This document shows, piece after piece, positions 22,227 to 33,946 of a DNA stretch of 64,000 nt; within the stretch, counting starts at the first letter, position 1, and every line of letters starts with the position of its first letter. Made by a program: the position numbers and the translations under genes. The notes beneath the pieces were generated by a model, which saw nothing but the letters and a program-made list of their open reading frames with translations, searched no databases and was not told the origin of the DNA. Where the stretch lies: assembly GCA_013399695.1 (NCBI GenBank), contig VXAU01001341.1, positions 132,689 through 196,688 of the forward strand, read 5' to 3'. The DNA comes from Formicarius rufipectus (taxonomy: Eukaryota; Chordata; Aves; Passeriformes; Formicariidae).

Positions 22227-25187
22227 AGCTTTAACAACAGTTGCATAAAGTGGCACAGTTTAGTTGAAATCAAAGGATTTTCTTAGCTAGCTATTTTGCT
22301 CTTTCTAGTTGTTGGCATGACTTTTTTCTTCTGTCATATTTTCTGCTTTGGATTATACAGTGTTTGTGTATAAAGAAGACCCAGCATCTTCACAGTTGCA
22401 GCATCCAATCATTTATCTTACAGACAAAACTAGTGCGTGGTATCTATTAATTTTCTATAAAGAAATGCTCCCAAAATGATCTTGAAAATGTCTTCCAAAT
22501 ACTTTTAAAAACCAATCATCTTTCCTCCCCTCATCATAACCAGAGTCTGATATTTTCTTATGGTAATTTAATGCCCTTTGTCAGAGAAAAATGCTTTGAA
22601 ACACAATAGCAACATCTGAAGGTGTGCTTTTTGATTATTTTTTTGTTTCTGTTGTTATTTAAGTCTAACTTTTATGTGAGTTCTCAGCAGGATCCTAAGA
22701 AACATCCTCAGAGGGAGTGAAAGGACTTAAATGGTTTTAGGCTGAGAGAAGAGACATCATAAAGAATCTGCTGATGTGGTAAACATTGCTATTTGTAGCA
22801 CGTTTTAATTTCTATGGATGGGCATGGAGATATGTGCATGTCTCTTCCTCCTTCCCATTGCCTTAAAACTTAGACAACCTCTGTTTTTATATTGTTCTGT
22901 GTAATATGTACTAAGAAAATTATGAAAACAGTTAAAAGTTCAGACTAGAGCAGATGTTTCAAATATGGCAAATGTTATTTTAGGATCGTTATGTCTTTCT
23001 TTTGTGCTTTTTGCGATTGTAAAACCTGAAATGTCAAAAACCCGAGTTTTTTCAGGTCTTTATGTAGGATTTTTATTACTACAATTAAATTGATGAATTT
23101 GATACTGTCTTACATGTCTCTCTTATATTTGTACACATATAAAGATGTTTAAAATCATACTATAGCAAATGTTTTATGACATTCATATTTTCTACTTTTA
23201 AAAAGGCATATTGCTTGTGACTATTTGCTATTCTTCATCCATGAGTTCATTCCCCAAATATGAATAACTTAGTAGGATTTTCATGGGAGCCCTATGTTAT
23301 TATGAGTCATTCATTGAAAGCTGATATGGCTAGATCTAAAGTCAGTGGTTAAGGATATTTGCCTAGAGTACCTTGAAACATGAAGGTCATATCTAACTGG
23401 TCCTGGAGGTGGCTCCAAAGGGCAACTTGGGCAGTTTCTTATGGATAGGATCAGTGAAATGGCCTGTCCCCATGCTAATGTAGAGGTAAAGTAGTTTTCT
23501 AGTTTATAAGTTCTTGGAATAGTCTTTATGTGTTGTAAAGGTTGTACCTTGTATGGGTATAAAACTTTTTGTAATATTTGTGGCAGTCAGCAGGTAGGTT
23601 TTACAGTGAGTAATGAACAGCAATCTGTATGGCTTTTTGGATGACAATAGTTTAGTTTTTTGCTAGAAAAAAAGAAACCACCACACTAAGAAAAAGATGT
23701 GCCTAATCTTTCATTAATGATCTCTCCTTAAGTACAAATTTAAACTTCTAGGCAAGACAGGAAAGAAAACAGGATGCTTTTGTCTTCTGAATTATAGTAT
23801 GTGTGCCCAGTACATGGATATCTAATCCCCTATAGGGACTTGAATGCTTTCAAAAGTGGGTTTGGCACTCTCCACTCTAAGATATATTTGAGATTCACAC
23901 CATCAGTCATCCCTAACCTATTTGAATTCAGCTGAATCAATAAAGAAAGTAGGTTTTATTCTGCTTCTAGAGCTAAGGAGGTTTACTAAGAGAAAATTCC
24001 TGGTCCTTCTCATTATGAATGGAAGACACAAGTCAGTGATGAAGGGACAGAAGTGTGTCTGTCTGCCCTACCAGTGTAACAGCAGACTGATGCTGAATCT
24101 ATAGGGTTCTGAGCTAGGGAGTTTGATATAGTGATTCATAGCCAGTGATATTGCTACCTTAACTTTTTAGGTATTTTAATTCCCTTGCATTGTAAAATCC
24201 ATTACATCAAGAGAATTTTGATGCTCTGAAGATGTCAGGGATGCAGATTTGTTTGAGGCAAAAACCCCACTGTTGTCCTCATACATAGACCAGGTCATTT
24301 CTGGGAAAGTCATATATGCAGAATTGTCTGCAGGATTTCACTGTCCTCAAAATGAAGGCTGCTAAATGAGTCCCTAGCATAAGCAAGCAATGGATGTAGT
24401 GATTTAAGCAACGTTTACCAGATCACTAAATGGGATTCAGCCAAGCATTTTGTCTCCAATCATATCATAGAGTAGACAAAGATATACACAGAGGCAGATG
24501 TTTGAAGGTAACAAGTGTTGTAAACTGTGTATAACATTTCTGGTGACAAGGTTGTGTCTTCTACTCTTGTACAATGCCTGTGCTATCCCAGGATGACCCA
24601 GTCTACTCTGAACTATGCTGATGTGTGCTAACCAGCTGGAAGGAAAATCCAGAAACATCCTTGCTCAGATCAGTCATAGCTGCGTATCTTTTCACCAACA
24701 GTGTCCAGAAAGAGATGAAAATATAAAAATAAAAAGGAAAATACATCAACATTTCCCCTGCACACACTCCTAATTTCACAACTTCTTTTCAGAGTTGCAG
24801 TTGATGAGCTTCTTTAATTTTCGAAGGCCTTCTCTTTGAAATACGTGTCTGATTTCCCTTTGAAATTGTAAGAACTTGCAGCATTGTTAACATTATTTAT
24901 TAAGGAGTTCACAGGTCCATTGTCAGGGTGAAAAACCCTGGCTGATTTTGACATTGGCTCTGAAGAGCTGCATTTAGTGGCACATTATTCTTATGCTGGA
25001 AAAATCGATGAACAACTGAGCTCCATCTGCATATACTTACGGTTTTGTAGACCTCCCAGTTTAGTCCCTTCTCAGTTCAGTGAATCCTAACTCATCCCGC
25101 ACTGTCTGTCTCACAGAGCCTTTTCCTGTAATAACTTTTGTGGTCTTTCGCTGATCATTTTCCAATTGTGTTTTAGCATGAGTTATG
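22227..25187. other. AT-rich sequence, nothing recognised
   Basis: Unique-looking; short frames only. No CR1 or LTR ends were seen. Confidence 0.45.
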
Positions 25188-25380
25188 CTTTGGTGGGTTT
25201 TATTTTGGTTTGTGAGGGTTGAGTTGTTTTTTGGGGAGAGTGGGAGGTGAAGGAAGGAAAGGTTGTTTTATGGGTTTTTTGGTTGTGTTTGTTTTGGTTT
25301 GGGTTTTTTGGTTTGTTTGGGGGTTTGTTTGTTTGTTGTTTTTTGTTGTTGTTTGTTTTGTTTTATCTGGTTTTTTCTCT
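25188..25380. repeat. T/G-rich simple tract
   Basis: Irregular TTTGG/GTTTG/GGTTTT units, densest at 25261-25372, with a short purine-rich GGGAGGTGAAGGAAGG interruption at 25240-25260. The 70-codon frame across it (Phe/Gly/Leu/Cys-rich) is low-complexity. Confidence 0.85.
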
Positions 25381-25666
25381 TAAATGAAGATACCAGAGTT
25401 CAATTAGTATTGAGATGTGGGCAAACAAACCACAGATATATACTTCATAATTCTCTGAAGCACAATTCACAGTAATGTCTGGTGTCAGAGTAACTTTTTA
25501 CCCCACACTGAAGACTGAACTGCCATTTTCACAGAGCAGACTGTGATCAGATGGATTACACCCAATGTAGTCCCCAACCTTCTTCTCCTTTCCCCACCCA
25601 GATTGCCATGTCGGGATGTTGTAAGTGTCCTGGCACCCCCACAACATTAGGGCCAGCCAGGCACAA

Positions 25667-25689
25667 TGGGAACAGCCAGGCTGTTCCCA
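25667..25689. repeat. Palindrome, 11-bp arms with 1-nt centre
   Basis: Left arm TGGGAACAGCC and right arm GGCTGTTCCCA are exact reverse complements around a single A at 25678. Confidence 0.9.
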
Positions 25690-25889
25690 GGATGCAGGGA
25701 GAGCAGAGGCAGGGAAAGGGCTGGAACCCAAGGGCTGTGGTGCCTCAGTGGTCCTGCCTCCTGTCTGCCCATGCAGAGCAGCATGTTCCTCTGAGTGGTA
25801 GGGCTGTAGGTGTCCAAGGGAGGGGAATAACTGGGAGAGGAGATACAGGAGGGAATAGGCATTAGGGGAAACTTTGTGTTGGGTCAAGT

Positions 25890-25916
25890 GGGGTGCCCTG
25901 GTGCTGTGGGCACCCC
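25890..25916. repeat. Hairpin, 9-bp perfect stem and 9-nt loop
   Basis: GGGGTGCCC (25890-25898) pairs exactly with GGGCACCCC (25908-25916). There is no U-run and no gene context to suggest a terminator role. Confidence 0.8.
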
Positions 25917-26148
25917 TTGAGTTGGTGCTGCTGCTGCAGGCTGTGAACTTACAGTGTCTGAAGAGAAGGGTGTGAGTGGGACAGAGTCACTGCTGTGGGA
26001 TGTGACCTGCGCTTACAAGTTCTGCTGGTTTGTATCAGCTGAAATACAGCCCGGTATATGCGCATAAGAAATGGGTGAAGAACTGACAAACACATAAGAC
26101 CCTGCCTCGGTCCTGTGTTTTTAAAGGCATGGCCAACTGTATTTTCTC

Positions 26149-26214
26149 TGTTTTGTTTTTGTTTTGTTTTGGTTTTTTTTTTTTTGCTTCTTTGTTTGTT
26201 TTTTTTTGTTTTTA
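26149..26214. repeat. T/G-rich simple tract
   Basis: GTTTT units pass into a T13 run and TTTGTTTG units. Confidence 0.85.
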
Positions 26215-28544
26215 AAGCTGATCTATTGCTATTCTCCTGCAATGAGAGCCATGTAGCAAGGCTGTGCCTTCAGAAGGCAGTGCTGCAGTTGCAGTACTGC
26301 TGGAGAAATGAAGCACAACACATTTCAAACATGCCTCATGCACCTTTTAATCAGATAAAGGGCTTCTGCACAGTGAAATGATGCAACGGGTTCTTGTCTA
26401 ATACTGAGTCAACTGTCCCTGGAACCAATGATATAAATAAAACCAATTCACTGTAGTAAAACCATGGCACTGTGAGTGACAGCCCTTGAGACAATAGTCC
26501 TTCCCATGTGCCAGAAGAAAACTCATAATTTAGCTGCAGAGTGTTTCAGCTAGGCTGGTTGGTTCTACGACAGCATCGTGCTGGAATAGTTCCCTTGTTG
26601 CCTGCTAGCACAAAGCACAGGCAGGGCAGTTTCACTTCCGTGTGGAATTTCCTATTTAAAGAAGTTCTATACCAGTGTCTCACTTAATTTTTATGCCAGT
26701 GTGATTTGCATCACCTTAACTATTATGTATCGTCTGAACTGCTGATTATATATACTCATGTTGGTCAGGATTATGCTGTATGAGCACTATCTTGTTGATT
26801 CATTATATTATTAAGCTCTTTCTTGAAAGCTCAGCTTTTAGTAACTACAGACTTTCATCAGTTTGAAGTAGGCTTAGATTCCCTGCTTTTAACAGAACAA
26901 GTTGTTTATTTTTATAGCTTTTTTATGGTAGGATTTCTTTTTCCCTTGAGGTTATTCTTGGTATGACTCTTATTTTGGTGCAGTAAGGCAGACCTCTCCT
27001 TCAACATATTTCAGCATCCAGCCGGAGAAAGCGATGGACCACACTAGAGCAGCTTCATCTTGAAGCTTCCACTGTGCAGTCAACTTACATGTGTGCTTGC
27101 ATGATACAGGCTTGGTATAAAGGGGTATTAAGAACTCCAGCTGTGCTGCACAGCTCCTTCATCCTTGTAAGCATTGTGCTATTTCACAAGTCAATATCTT
27201 CATATATGAAATAGCATTTGTATCCAGAAAGATGAAGAGGGGTTGGGGATACTAGCAGATTTATAAATAGACTTACCCATAAGAATCTAGGAGAGGTCTT
27301 AGCAATATTTACTCTACATCTATACTGAGTGCCCCATCACATTTATTTCTTTAAAACCTTCATGGATATTTTCCATAATAGTAGAAATAAACAACTTTCA
27401 CGAAGCAGACTGGAAGAAACAGTTGGTAAAACACTTGAGACATGAGAGATGTCTGAATACAGAAAGGAGACAATAAACTTCATTTTTGCTCTGCAAATAT
27501 CAGTCATAGAAAAATGTAGTTGAGTCTTTCCAGCTTTCTGATGTTGAAGAACACCTGTAAAAGAAAAATGAACTTTTTACTTTGCTTGGCACAGGCCAGC
27601 AACTAGTTTTCCTTCAATATTCTTGAAAGTAACCTGAAGACTTTTAAATTACATCTGACTTCCCCTTAAAGACATATAGCTAGAGATTTTTAAAGAATTA
27701 TGGCAGTGTGGCTCCTTTTTATCCTCCCATCTGTCCATTCTAAAAGGAATACAATATAGACTCAAAGGCTTTATATGTGCTAGTATCCCCCAGTGCTGGA
27801 AAAATAGATGGTTACTTTGAAGAAATTATTCCCTTTAATTTTTTTTAAATCACAGTAAAACCTCTGTATTTAGTGGAATAGTTTCTGAGGTAGATAAAGA
27901 ACAATAGATAATATGATATATACACACCTACTTTGAAATTTTTCTTATGACATTCTGTTTTTAACAATTTCTTCTGTGCATATAGTAGTTTGATGAAAAT
28001 AAGAGAGGTAGCTAGAGACCAAAACTTTGCAGAACTCAAATTTTTAAACTTCTTCCTTCAGAAAATCTGTTAGGTCTCTTGTTGTTGCTTTTGCTCTTTT
28101 TTTTCTTTGACATTATTGCAGAAATTACATAAACAAATGTTTCTGGAATGTGTGAGTTTTATATTGCTCCAGCAATTATGCCATATTGCAGAGTAGTTAT
28201 GCTAATGCTGTATTCCTTTTGCATGCAAATAGTTGAAATGAGAGCACTGAAATGCAGCTACTTATAACTAGATCTCCACTACTAGTTTTTCAGTACACAA
28301 GTGGTCTTCATCTTTCCATGTAAATGATTCTGCTTCTCTTGCATTTGCCTACCTCTATTTCACTTGTCTGTGTATCTCTGATTATGGTGTGAGTGCTCAA
28401 CATCTGTGTTCATGGGCTTCTGTCTAAGCATGGAGGGTTTTTTTGTGAGATTGTAAGGATTTACAGAAGCAGCAGCAAGTAATATGTGATATAAATGTAG
28501 GGTTTTTTGCCTTTGAATTCCATGTTTGAATTCCACACTCTGTC
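26215..28544. other. AT-rich sequence, nothing recognised
   Basis: Unique-looking, short frames only, no repeat boundary seen before the CR1 copy. Confidence 0.45.
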
Positions 28545-29493
28545 TGTATATCCATTGGGCCCAATCCTGTCTAATATCCTAATATCTAATATCCTGTCTA
28601 ATGTCTTTGTTGATGAGCTGGATTACATAATTGAGTCTACCATAAGCAAATTTGCAGATGACACCCAGCTTGGAGGGAGAGTCAATCTGCTGAAAGGCAG
28701 GAGGGCTCTGCAGAGGGACCCAGACAGGCTGGAAAGATGGGATGAATCCAACAGGATGAGGTTTAACAAGACCAAGTGCCAAATCCTACACTTTGGCCAC
28801 AACAACCCTCTGCAGCACCACAGACTGGGGACAGAATGGCAGGTGGTGCTGATTGACAGGAAACCAACAGAGTGCCAAGGTGCCCAAGGAGGCCAAAGGC
28901 ATCCAAACTGTATCAGGAATAGTGTGGCCAGCAGGACCAGGGAAGTAATTTTTCCTCTGTACTTGGCACTGGTAAGGCTGCACCTTGAGTGCTGTGTCCA
29001 GTTCTGGGCTCCTCAATTTAGGAAGGATATTAAACTGCTGGAGCATGTCCAGAGAAGGGCAATGAGGCTGGTGAAAGGGTTGGAGCACAAGTTAAGTGAG
29101 GAGCAGCTGAGGGAGCTGGGGTTGTTCAGCCTGAAGAAGAGAAGGCTCAGGGGAGACCTTATTGCTCTGTACAGCTACCTGAAAGGAAATTGCAGCCAGG
29201 TGGTGGTTGGTCTATTCTCCCAGTCAACCAGCAGTTAACAAGAGGGCACAGGGCTTAGGTAGGTTTAGATTATACATTAGAAAGAAGTTCTTTACAGAAA
29301 GAGTGATAGGGTGTTGGAATGGGCTGCCCAGGGAGCTGATGGAGTTGCTGTTCCTGGATGTATTTAAGAAGAGACTGGTTGTGGCGCCCAGTGCCATGGT
29401 CTAGTGAACGGGAGGGTGATGTTACGTCAAAGATTGGACTCTGTGATCTCAGAGGTCTTTTCCAACTTAGTTGATTCTATGACTCTATGATTT
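28545..29493 (+). pseudogene. CR1 LINE 3' half, 5'-truncated, tail preserved
   Basis: The best-preserved CR1 copy in the window. A frame open from 28507 to 29238 covers the RT palm with an intact FADD catalytic motif (KFADDTQLGG). It continues through DRLERWDESNRMRFNKTKC and NSVASRTREVIFPLYLALVRLHLECC, then HVQRRAMRLVKGLEHK and RGDLIALYSYLKGNC. After a frameshift near 29235 the terminal RFRLYIRKKFF...WNGLPREL block follows in another frame. A short internal deletion is visible around 28850-28890. The copy ends at the diagnostic CR1 tail GATTCTATGACTCTATGAT (29473-29491). The start is a 5' truncation in the RT domain beside a small local duplication of a TCTAATATCCT unit (28570-28600). Confidence 0.93.
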
Positions 29494-29509
29494 AGTCTTG
29501 TCAAAGATT

Positions 29510-29578
29510 ATTTTGGTTTTGGTTTGGGTTGTGGTGATTTTTGTTGGGTTTTTTTGTTTTGTTTTTGGGGTTTTTTTT
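29510..29578. repeat. T/G-rich simple tract just after CR1 end
   Basis: TTTTGG/GTTTT/GGGTTTT units begin about 17 bases past the CR1 tail. Confidence 0.85.
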
Positions 29579-29940
29579 CAGTTCTAGGTAACGGACTTGC
29601 AAGCCCTTGGAATAAAGAAGAAAAAAAGGGGCGTGGTGACTTGGATAGTCTCACATATGTAATACTGAACACCTAATAATCCACAATGTGTCAATAAGAA
29701 GTAGAAAAAATCAGAACTAAAGGTTTTTTATTCTTGATCAGATTTTTTTGCTTATCTTTTGGTTTATCTTTGCATTATCTTTTCTCATTAATCAAACATA
29801 GTTACCTAATAATATATACAAAAATGCACCTACATTGGAGTAGGAGTTTATTTAAGCCAATTGAATTTGAGAAGAGGCTGTTAGTTTTTTATTACTCTAT
29901 TTGTACCTAGTCTGGTTGCATGACTTAGCAAAACAAACAT
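29579..29940. other. AT-rich spacer, nothing recognised
   Basis: About 360 bases between the simple tract and the solo LTR. No feature supported. Confidence 0.5.
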
Positions 29941-30623
29941 GTGGGTGTTATAGTTTTAGAATCTAGTGGAATTTTTTCTTTCCCCTACCACCAGAATGAG
30001 GGGCGAATACGCCTATCTTCATCTATTGCCTCTAACAAAATAAGCAAGGCATTACCTAGTGACTGGTAATTCACGAAGTGTGGAGGCTAGAAGAACACAC
30101 TTTTTGGTTTCTTTTTTTCCTTCAGTTTTGCCAGAGGAGAGGGAGAGAGAGAAAGCTCTCGGGGAAACCTTTGCCCTACGAGTTTTGGTCTCTTTTCTTT
30201 TTTTTCCTCCTGTTTTCCAATCCCTGGATTTGCGGAGTTCCTTGTGCCCAAGAGAGAGAGAAGACATCGCTAACCGGGGCCTTTGCATCGGGCTTTTCTG
30301 AGGGGGCCCATTGGCGGCCGGCCCAGGTGTGAGGGGCTTTTTGCATCGCAGGCTCCAGCCCAGAGGCCAACAAGCCACAAGCTGAGGAAAGAGGATCCCA
30401 GCCTTGTATTTCCCTTCCTGAGTGGCTTCTTCCCACCCCACATAGAGAGACACCAAAGCCTTTTCCACCAACTCCCGGGGGCAGCTCAGCACTGGCTGAG
30501 GAGCAACATCATCACCTGCGATCCACAAATACTACTGCGCCCAATGGAGCCAGAGACTGTGGGGGGGAGGGTTTTGGTTTAGAGGGTTTATTCATTTAGT
30601 TCTGGTTGTTTGTTTCTCTTGAA

Positions 30624-30630
30624 TATAAAT
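30624..30630 (+). promoter_or_regulatory. TATA box of the solo LTR
   Basis: TATAAAT within an AT-rich stretch, 55 bases ahead of the polyadenylation signal, in the order expected for an LTR. Confidence 0.5.
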
Positions 30631-30684
30631 ATAGATATATATATTATAGCTAAGAACTGTTATCCTTCCATTTATCATACCTTA

Positions 30685-30690
30685 ATTAAA
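30685..30690 (+). promoter_or_regulatory. Polyadenylation signal of the solo LTR
   Basis: ATTAAA, 83 bases before the LTR end. A GT/T-rich stretch follows it. Confidence 0.45.
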
Positions 30691-30778
30691 ATTTGTTTTG
30701 AAATTAAAGGAGGCTTGTCTCCTTCTTTAGTTTCTAGTCCAACAAATTTCCTAAGTTACTCTAAACTTAGACAGTGGG

Positions 30779-31724
30779 TTACAGAGTGATCTATTATTTA
30801 TATAACTAATATTTTGCAATTTTTCATTAAGAACTTGTCATATCATAGTCTGAAAGGTATGACTCTGGCTCCGAGGCAAGTGATCTAGCTACCAAAAGCC
30901 GTTGTCACTATTCTTTTGTTTGTCCCAAGTGACACTAAATTCTCTTACAAAATAAACCAGCAGCAATGAGGTCATAGACCATCCCCCGTGGCAACTGTTA
31001 GGTTGGTGTCTAAGGTGTTACTGTAGGGCAGGTAAAACACTGTTTCAAATATTCTCTGGCAAAGGAGAGAAATTAATTGCATTCAAGGTGACTACAAACC
31101 CAGCAGATGAAACTCTGCCAACACCTCCTCCTCCTTTGGCTGTCCTTTGATAGGAAAGACTAATCCTTTAATGTTTTTTAAAAGGTGCCAAACTCTGGGT
31201 GATTATTCATAGCTGTGACTCACAAGTGAAGGGCAACCAGCATAAATGATCCAATTGTTCATGAAAGGCAGAATGTTTAAATGTTTAAAAGCCCTGTCAT
31301 GGATGCTTTGTGTTACCTTGTGTAGTTCTCTCTCTACACATCAGCTTTTGAAAATTGCATTTCCGCTTCTCTGCATTTTGTATAAGGAACTAGGAAAGGA
31401 CCTGTTACTTACATTTTGTGTGAAATCATGTGAATTGAGTATATAAACTGAGATTAGTTGTGAAATTAATTTACTCATATAAATTTTGTGATTTATAGAT
31501 GTGGATAGTACTGATACTTTTAGCAAGAATATATTAAAAGTCATAGTTTTCCTTCACTTCAAGTACAGAAAGCCTTCATGGATTGAATCCATGAAAATTT
31601 AGTAAATTCTATTTTTTCCTTTGGCTTTTATTGTTGTCCTTTTCGCAACAGCCAGTGAAAGCAGGGACATGTATCCTATAAGAAATATTGAGATAGTGCA
31701 TGGATATGTGTGGATAAGATTAGA
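30779..31724. other. AT-rich sequence, nothing recognised
   Basis: Unique-looking, with no supported gene or repeat end. Confidence 0.45.
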
Positions 31725-32276
31725 AAATCTAAAGTACAGCTGGAGTTGAATTTGGCAAGGGATGCTAAGAATAATAAGGGCTTTAACAGATACACAGACC
31801 AAGAAAGACATGGTCCTGTTACAGTGGTTCCAGAGTAGATCCATAAAAGTCATTAAAGGGCTGGAACCTCTCTCCTTGAAAAGAGTGTGGGAGAGTTTGG
31901 CCTTTATAGCCTGGAGAAGGAAGGGCACCAGGGCGACCTTTCAATACTTGAAGAGGTTTTATAAGAAAGACAGACACTGTTTATCAACACCTGTTGTGTC
32001 AGGAGAGAGGGCAACAGTTTTTAACTGGAAAAAAAAAGGTAGATTTAGATTGGAAGTAAGGAAGACATTTTTTTAAAGTGAATATAGTGAAACACTGAGG
32101 GATGCTGGCCAAAGAAGTTGTGGATGTCCCATCACTGGAAGCATTCAAAGCCAGGTTGGACAGGGCTTTGAGAAACCTAGTCTAGTGAATTATGTCCCTG
32201 TCCATGGCAGAGGGTTTTGAGAAGTTGATCTTCAAAGGACCCTGCAACCTAAACCATCCCATGAGTCTATTATTTT
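31725..32276 (+). mobile_element. CR1 LINE, internally deleted
   Basis: Two CR1 parts that are normally far apart are joined here. Positions 31725-31803 match the linker ahead of the RT domain (the QLELNLARD...NNKGF region). From about 31804 the sequence jumps to the 3' portion. That portion reads DMVLLQWFQSRSIKVIKGLEPL and ends in the non-coding GGTTGGACAGGGCTTTGAG-type 3' region with a decayed CCCATGAGTCTATTATT tail (about 32258-32276). The RT catalytic core and more than a kilobase are missing. The junction lies in AAGAAAGACATGG, where a short AAAGA microhomology could have mediated deletion. Confidence 0.75.
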
Positions 32277-33796
32277 GACTGTAGGATTTTAAACAACAAT
32301 CAGCTGAAGTTTTCTTAAGTAATATAGTTCTGATGAACATCAGAAAGATAACTGTATTCTCATTTACATCAAACTTATTCTCAGCATCAACTACTGTTCC
32401 TGTGTTCCCACTGCACTGCTGTAGTCTTATGTAATTTTGTTGATACATATAGTGTTGTCTGGACATCAAAGGGAGGAAAAGAACGGTGAGAAATCTCTAT
32501 TCCCACAGTATAGGCACAGTATTAGTCTAAGGCTTCCCCAGTAATGGGCTATCTTTATGATAATTTGATATTTGGGTTGTCAGCTGTCATGCTGCAATCT
32601 GTTCTGTCCTGTGCAAATGTGGGTGTGCTCACAGAAGGCTACAGCAATGCTCACTGAAGAAGAGAGACACCAATTTCTTTCATGGCCTTGGTCATGAAAT
32701 ACAGAGTGGGTAATTAAGAAGGCTGCTGCTGTTTAATACCTAAAAAGAGCTTCTTCCACAGAAAATTCCCTACTGTTTGCCTGCAAGAGTAATGACTGAG
32801 CTAGGCATGCCACCTGTATGTAATTCAGGAATTAAACCAATGAAAAATGGATTTTCAGATTACTTCCTTTTGTGCTGTTAGATTATGAAAAGTTTACTTA
32901 TGTAATCAGGAAACAAAATTATAGATATGCACAATAGGGGAATTATAGCAGTGTTTCAAAGAGTAGAAAATCTTGTCTATAAAATAAATGGAAATTATAA
33001 TAATTTTTGATGCATTGGAATTTGACTAGTTCCCTGTGATCTCAGGTATCTTGGTCTTGTTTGTATTTCTATGTATGTACCAGAAGTAATGAAATCACAT
33101 TTAACAATACATCCACAGTACTAGGAATTTCTATATAATTTCATAAATTCTATATCATTTTCAGCATCTGAATTTTCTTTTTTTTTTTTTTTTCACCTTT
33201 CATAATTTAAGACTGAATATGTTATAATGGGGCAATGGCAGCAATAAATACTGTTCAAAATGCTGTCTATAGCTGTGATCAAAGTACAGACCAAGGAATT
33301 GGAAACTCCAAACTTTTATTCTTCATCTCTCTTTTAAGATAAACAACTTCTCTCTATTTCTCCCTTGCTACCACCTGGGGAGGATGAGTCTTACAAGCCT
33401 CACCAGGTTGTTGTCAACATTAATTATAATGTTTGCAAAGTGCTTTGAAGATAAAAAGTGCTAGGTAAGTGCTAAATAGTATTTTTATTCCTCTGGAGTC
33501 AGAGTAATGTCAAAGAGAATGTCAGCTTCAAAGACTTTGCTGTCAGATCTAGAGTGCTCACAGGATGGATGAAGGTCATTACATTTTATATATACCTACT
33601 GAAATAATAATGGTCAGTATAATCTTTTCTTTAATCCAATACTAAGATGCTTTTATTTTATATAGCTACTTAATACAATAATACATTTTTTGTTCTATGA
33701 TTATTACAAAAATGGGTAGATTTCCAAAATCTGCTAATTAGAGCCAGTATAAAATATTACACAAGATACATGCTGGAGAGAAGGCAAATCCCATCG
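32277..33796. other. AT-rich sequence, nothing recognised
   Basis: Includes T16 at 33178-33193. No gene or mobile-element boundary identified. Confidence 0.45.
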
Positions 33797-33946
33797 TGTT
33801 TTTTGTTTTTGTTTGTTTTTTTTTGGTTTGGTTTGGTTTGCTTTGCTTTTGTTGTTTTGGGTTTTTGGTTGTTTTTTTGTTTGTTTGTTTGTTTGTTTGG
33901 GTTTTTTTTTGTTTTTGTGTTTGGTTTTTTGTTTGTTTGTTTTTCT
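33797..33946. repeat. T/G-rich simple tract
   Basis: GTTTT, GGTTT and a run of at least five GTTT units. Frames of 62, 92 and 115 codons across it are low-complexity artefacts. Confidence 0.9.

Larger units (their letters stand above)
25501..25975. other. GC-rich patch with palindrome and hairpin
   Basis: A sharp G+C increase with few CpGs. Overlapping frames of 104 and 129 codons on opposite strands have no recognisable domain. The patch holds a near-perfect palindrome (25667-25689) and a 9-bp-stem hairpin (25890-25916), listed separately. A splice-like acceptor and donor flank 25602-25620. It may be a degraded LTR or an untranslated exon region. Its identity is unresolved. Confidence 0.4.
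29946..30773 (+). mobile_element. Solo LTR of an endogenous retrovirus (ERVL-like)
   Basis: This 828-bp segment starts TGTTATAG and ends TTAGACA, so it has TG...CA termini. It is flanked by an exact 5-bp duplication GTGGG (29941-29945 and 30774-30778). Five-base duplications are typical of ERVL-type integration. Internally it has a GC- and CpG-rich U3-like body (30120-30560), a TATAAAT box (30624-30630) and an ATTAAA polyadenylation signal (30685-30690). A short U5 follows to the CA end. No retroviral internal region adjoins it, so recombination between two LTRs has probably removed the provirus body. Frames of up to 158 codons within it are by-products of high G+C. The family name is not determined. 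Confidence 0.72.

Noticed and set aside
25667..25689. Glucocorticoid-type response element
   Set aside because: Half-sites are separated by 7 bases instead of 3.
30052..30582. Overlapping frames of up to 158 codons in the GC-rich block
   Set aside because: They lie on both strands inside the solo LTR, where high G+C reduces stop codons. No domain is seen.
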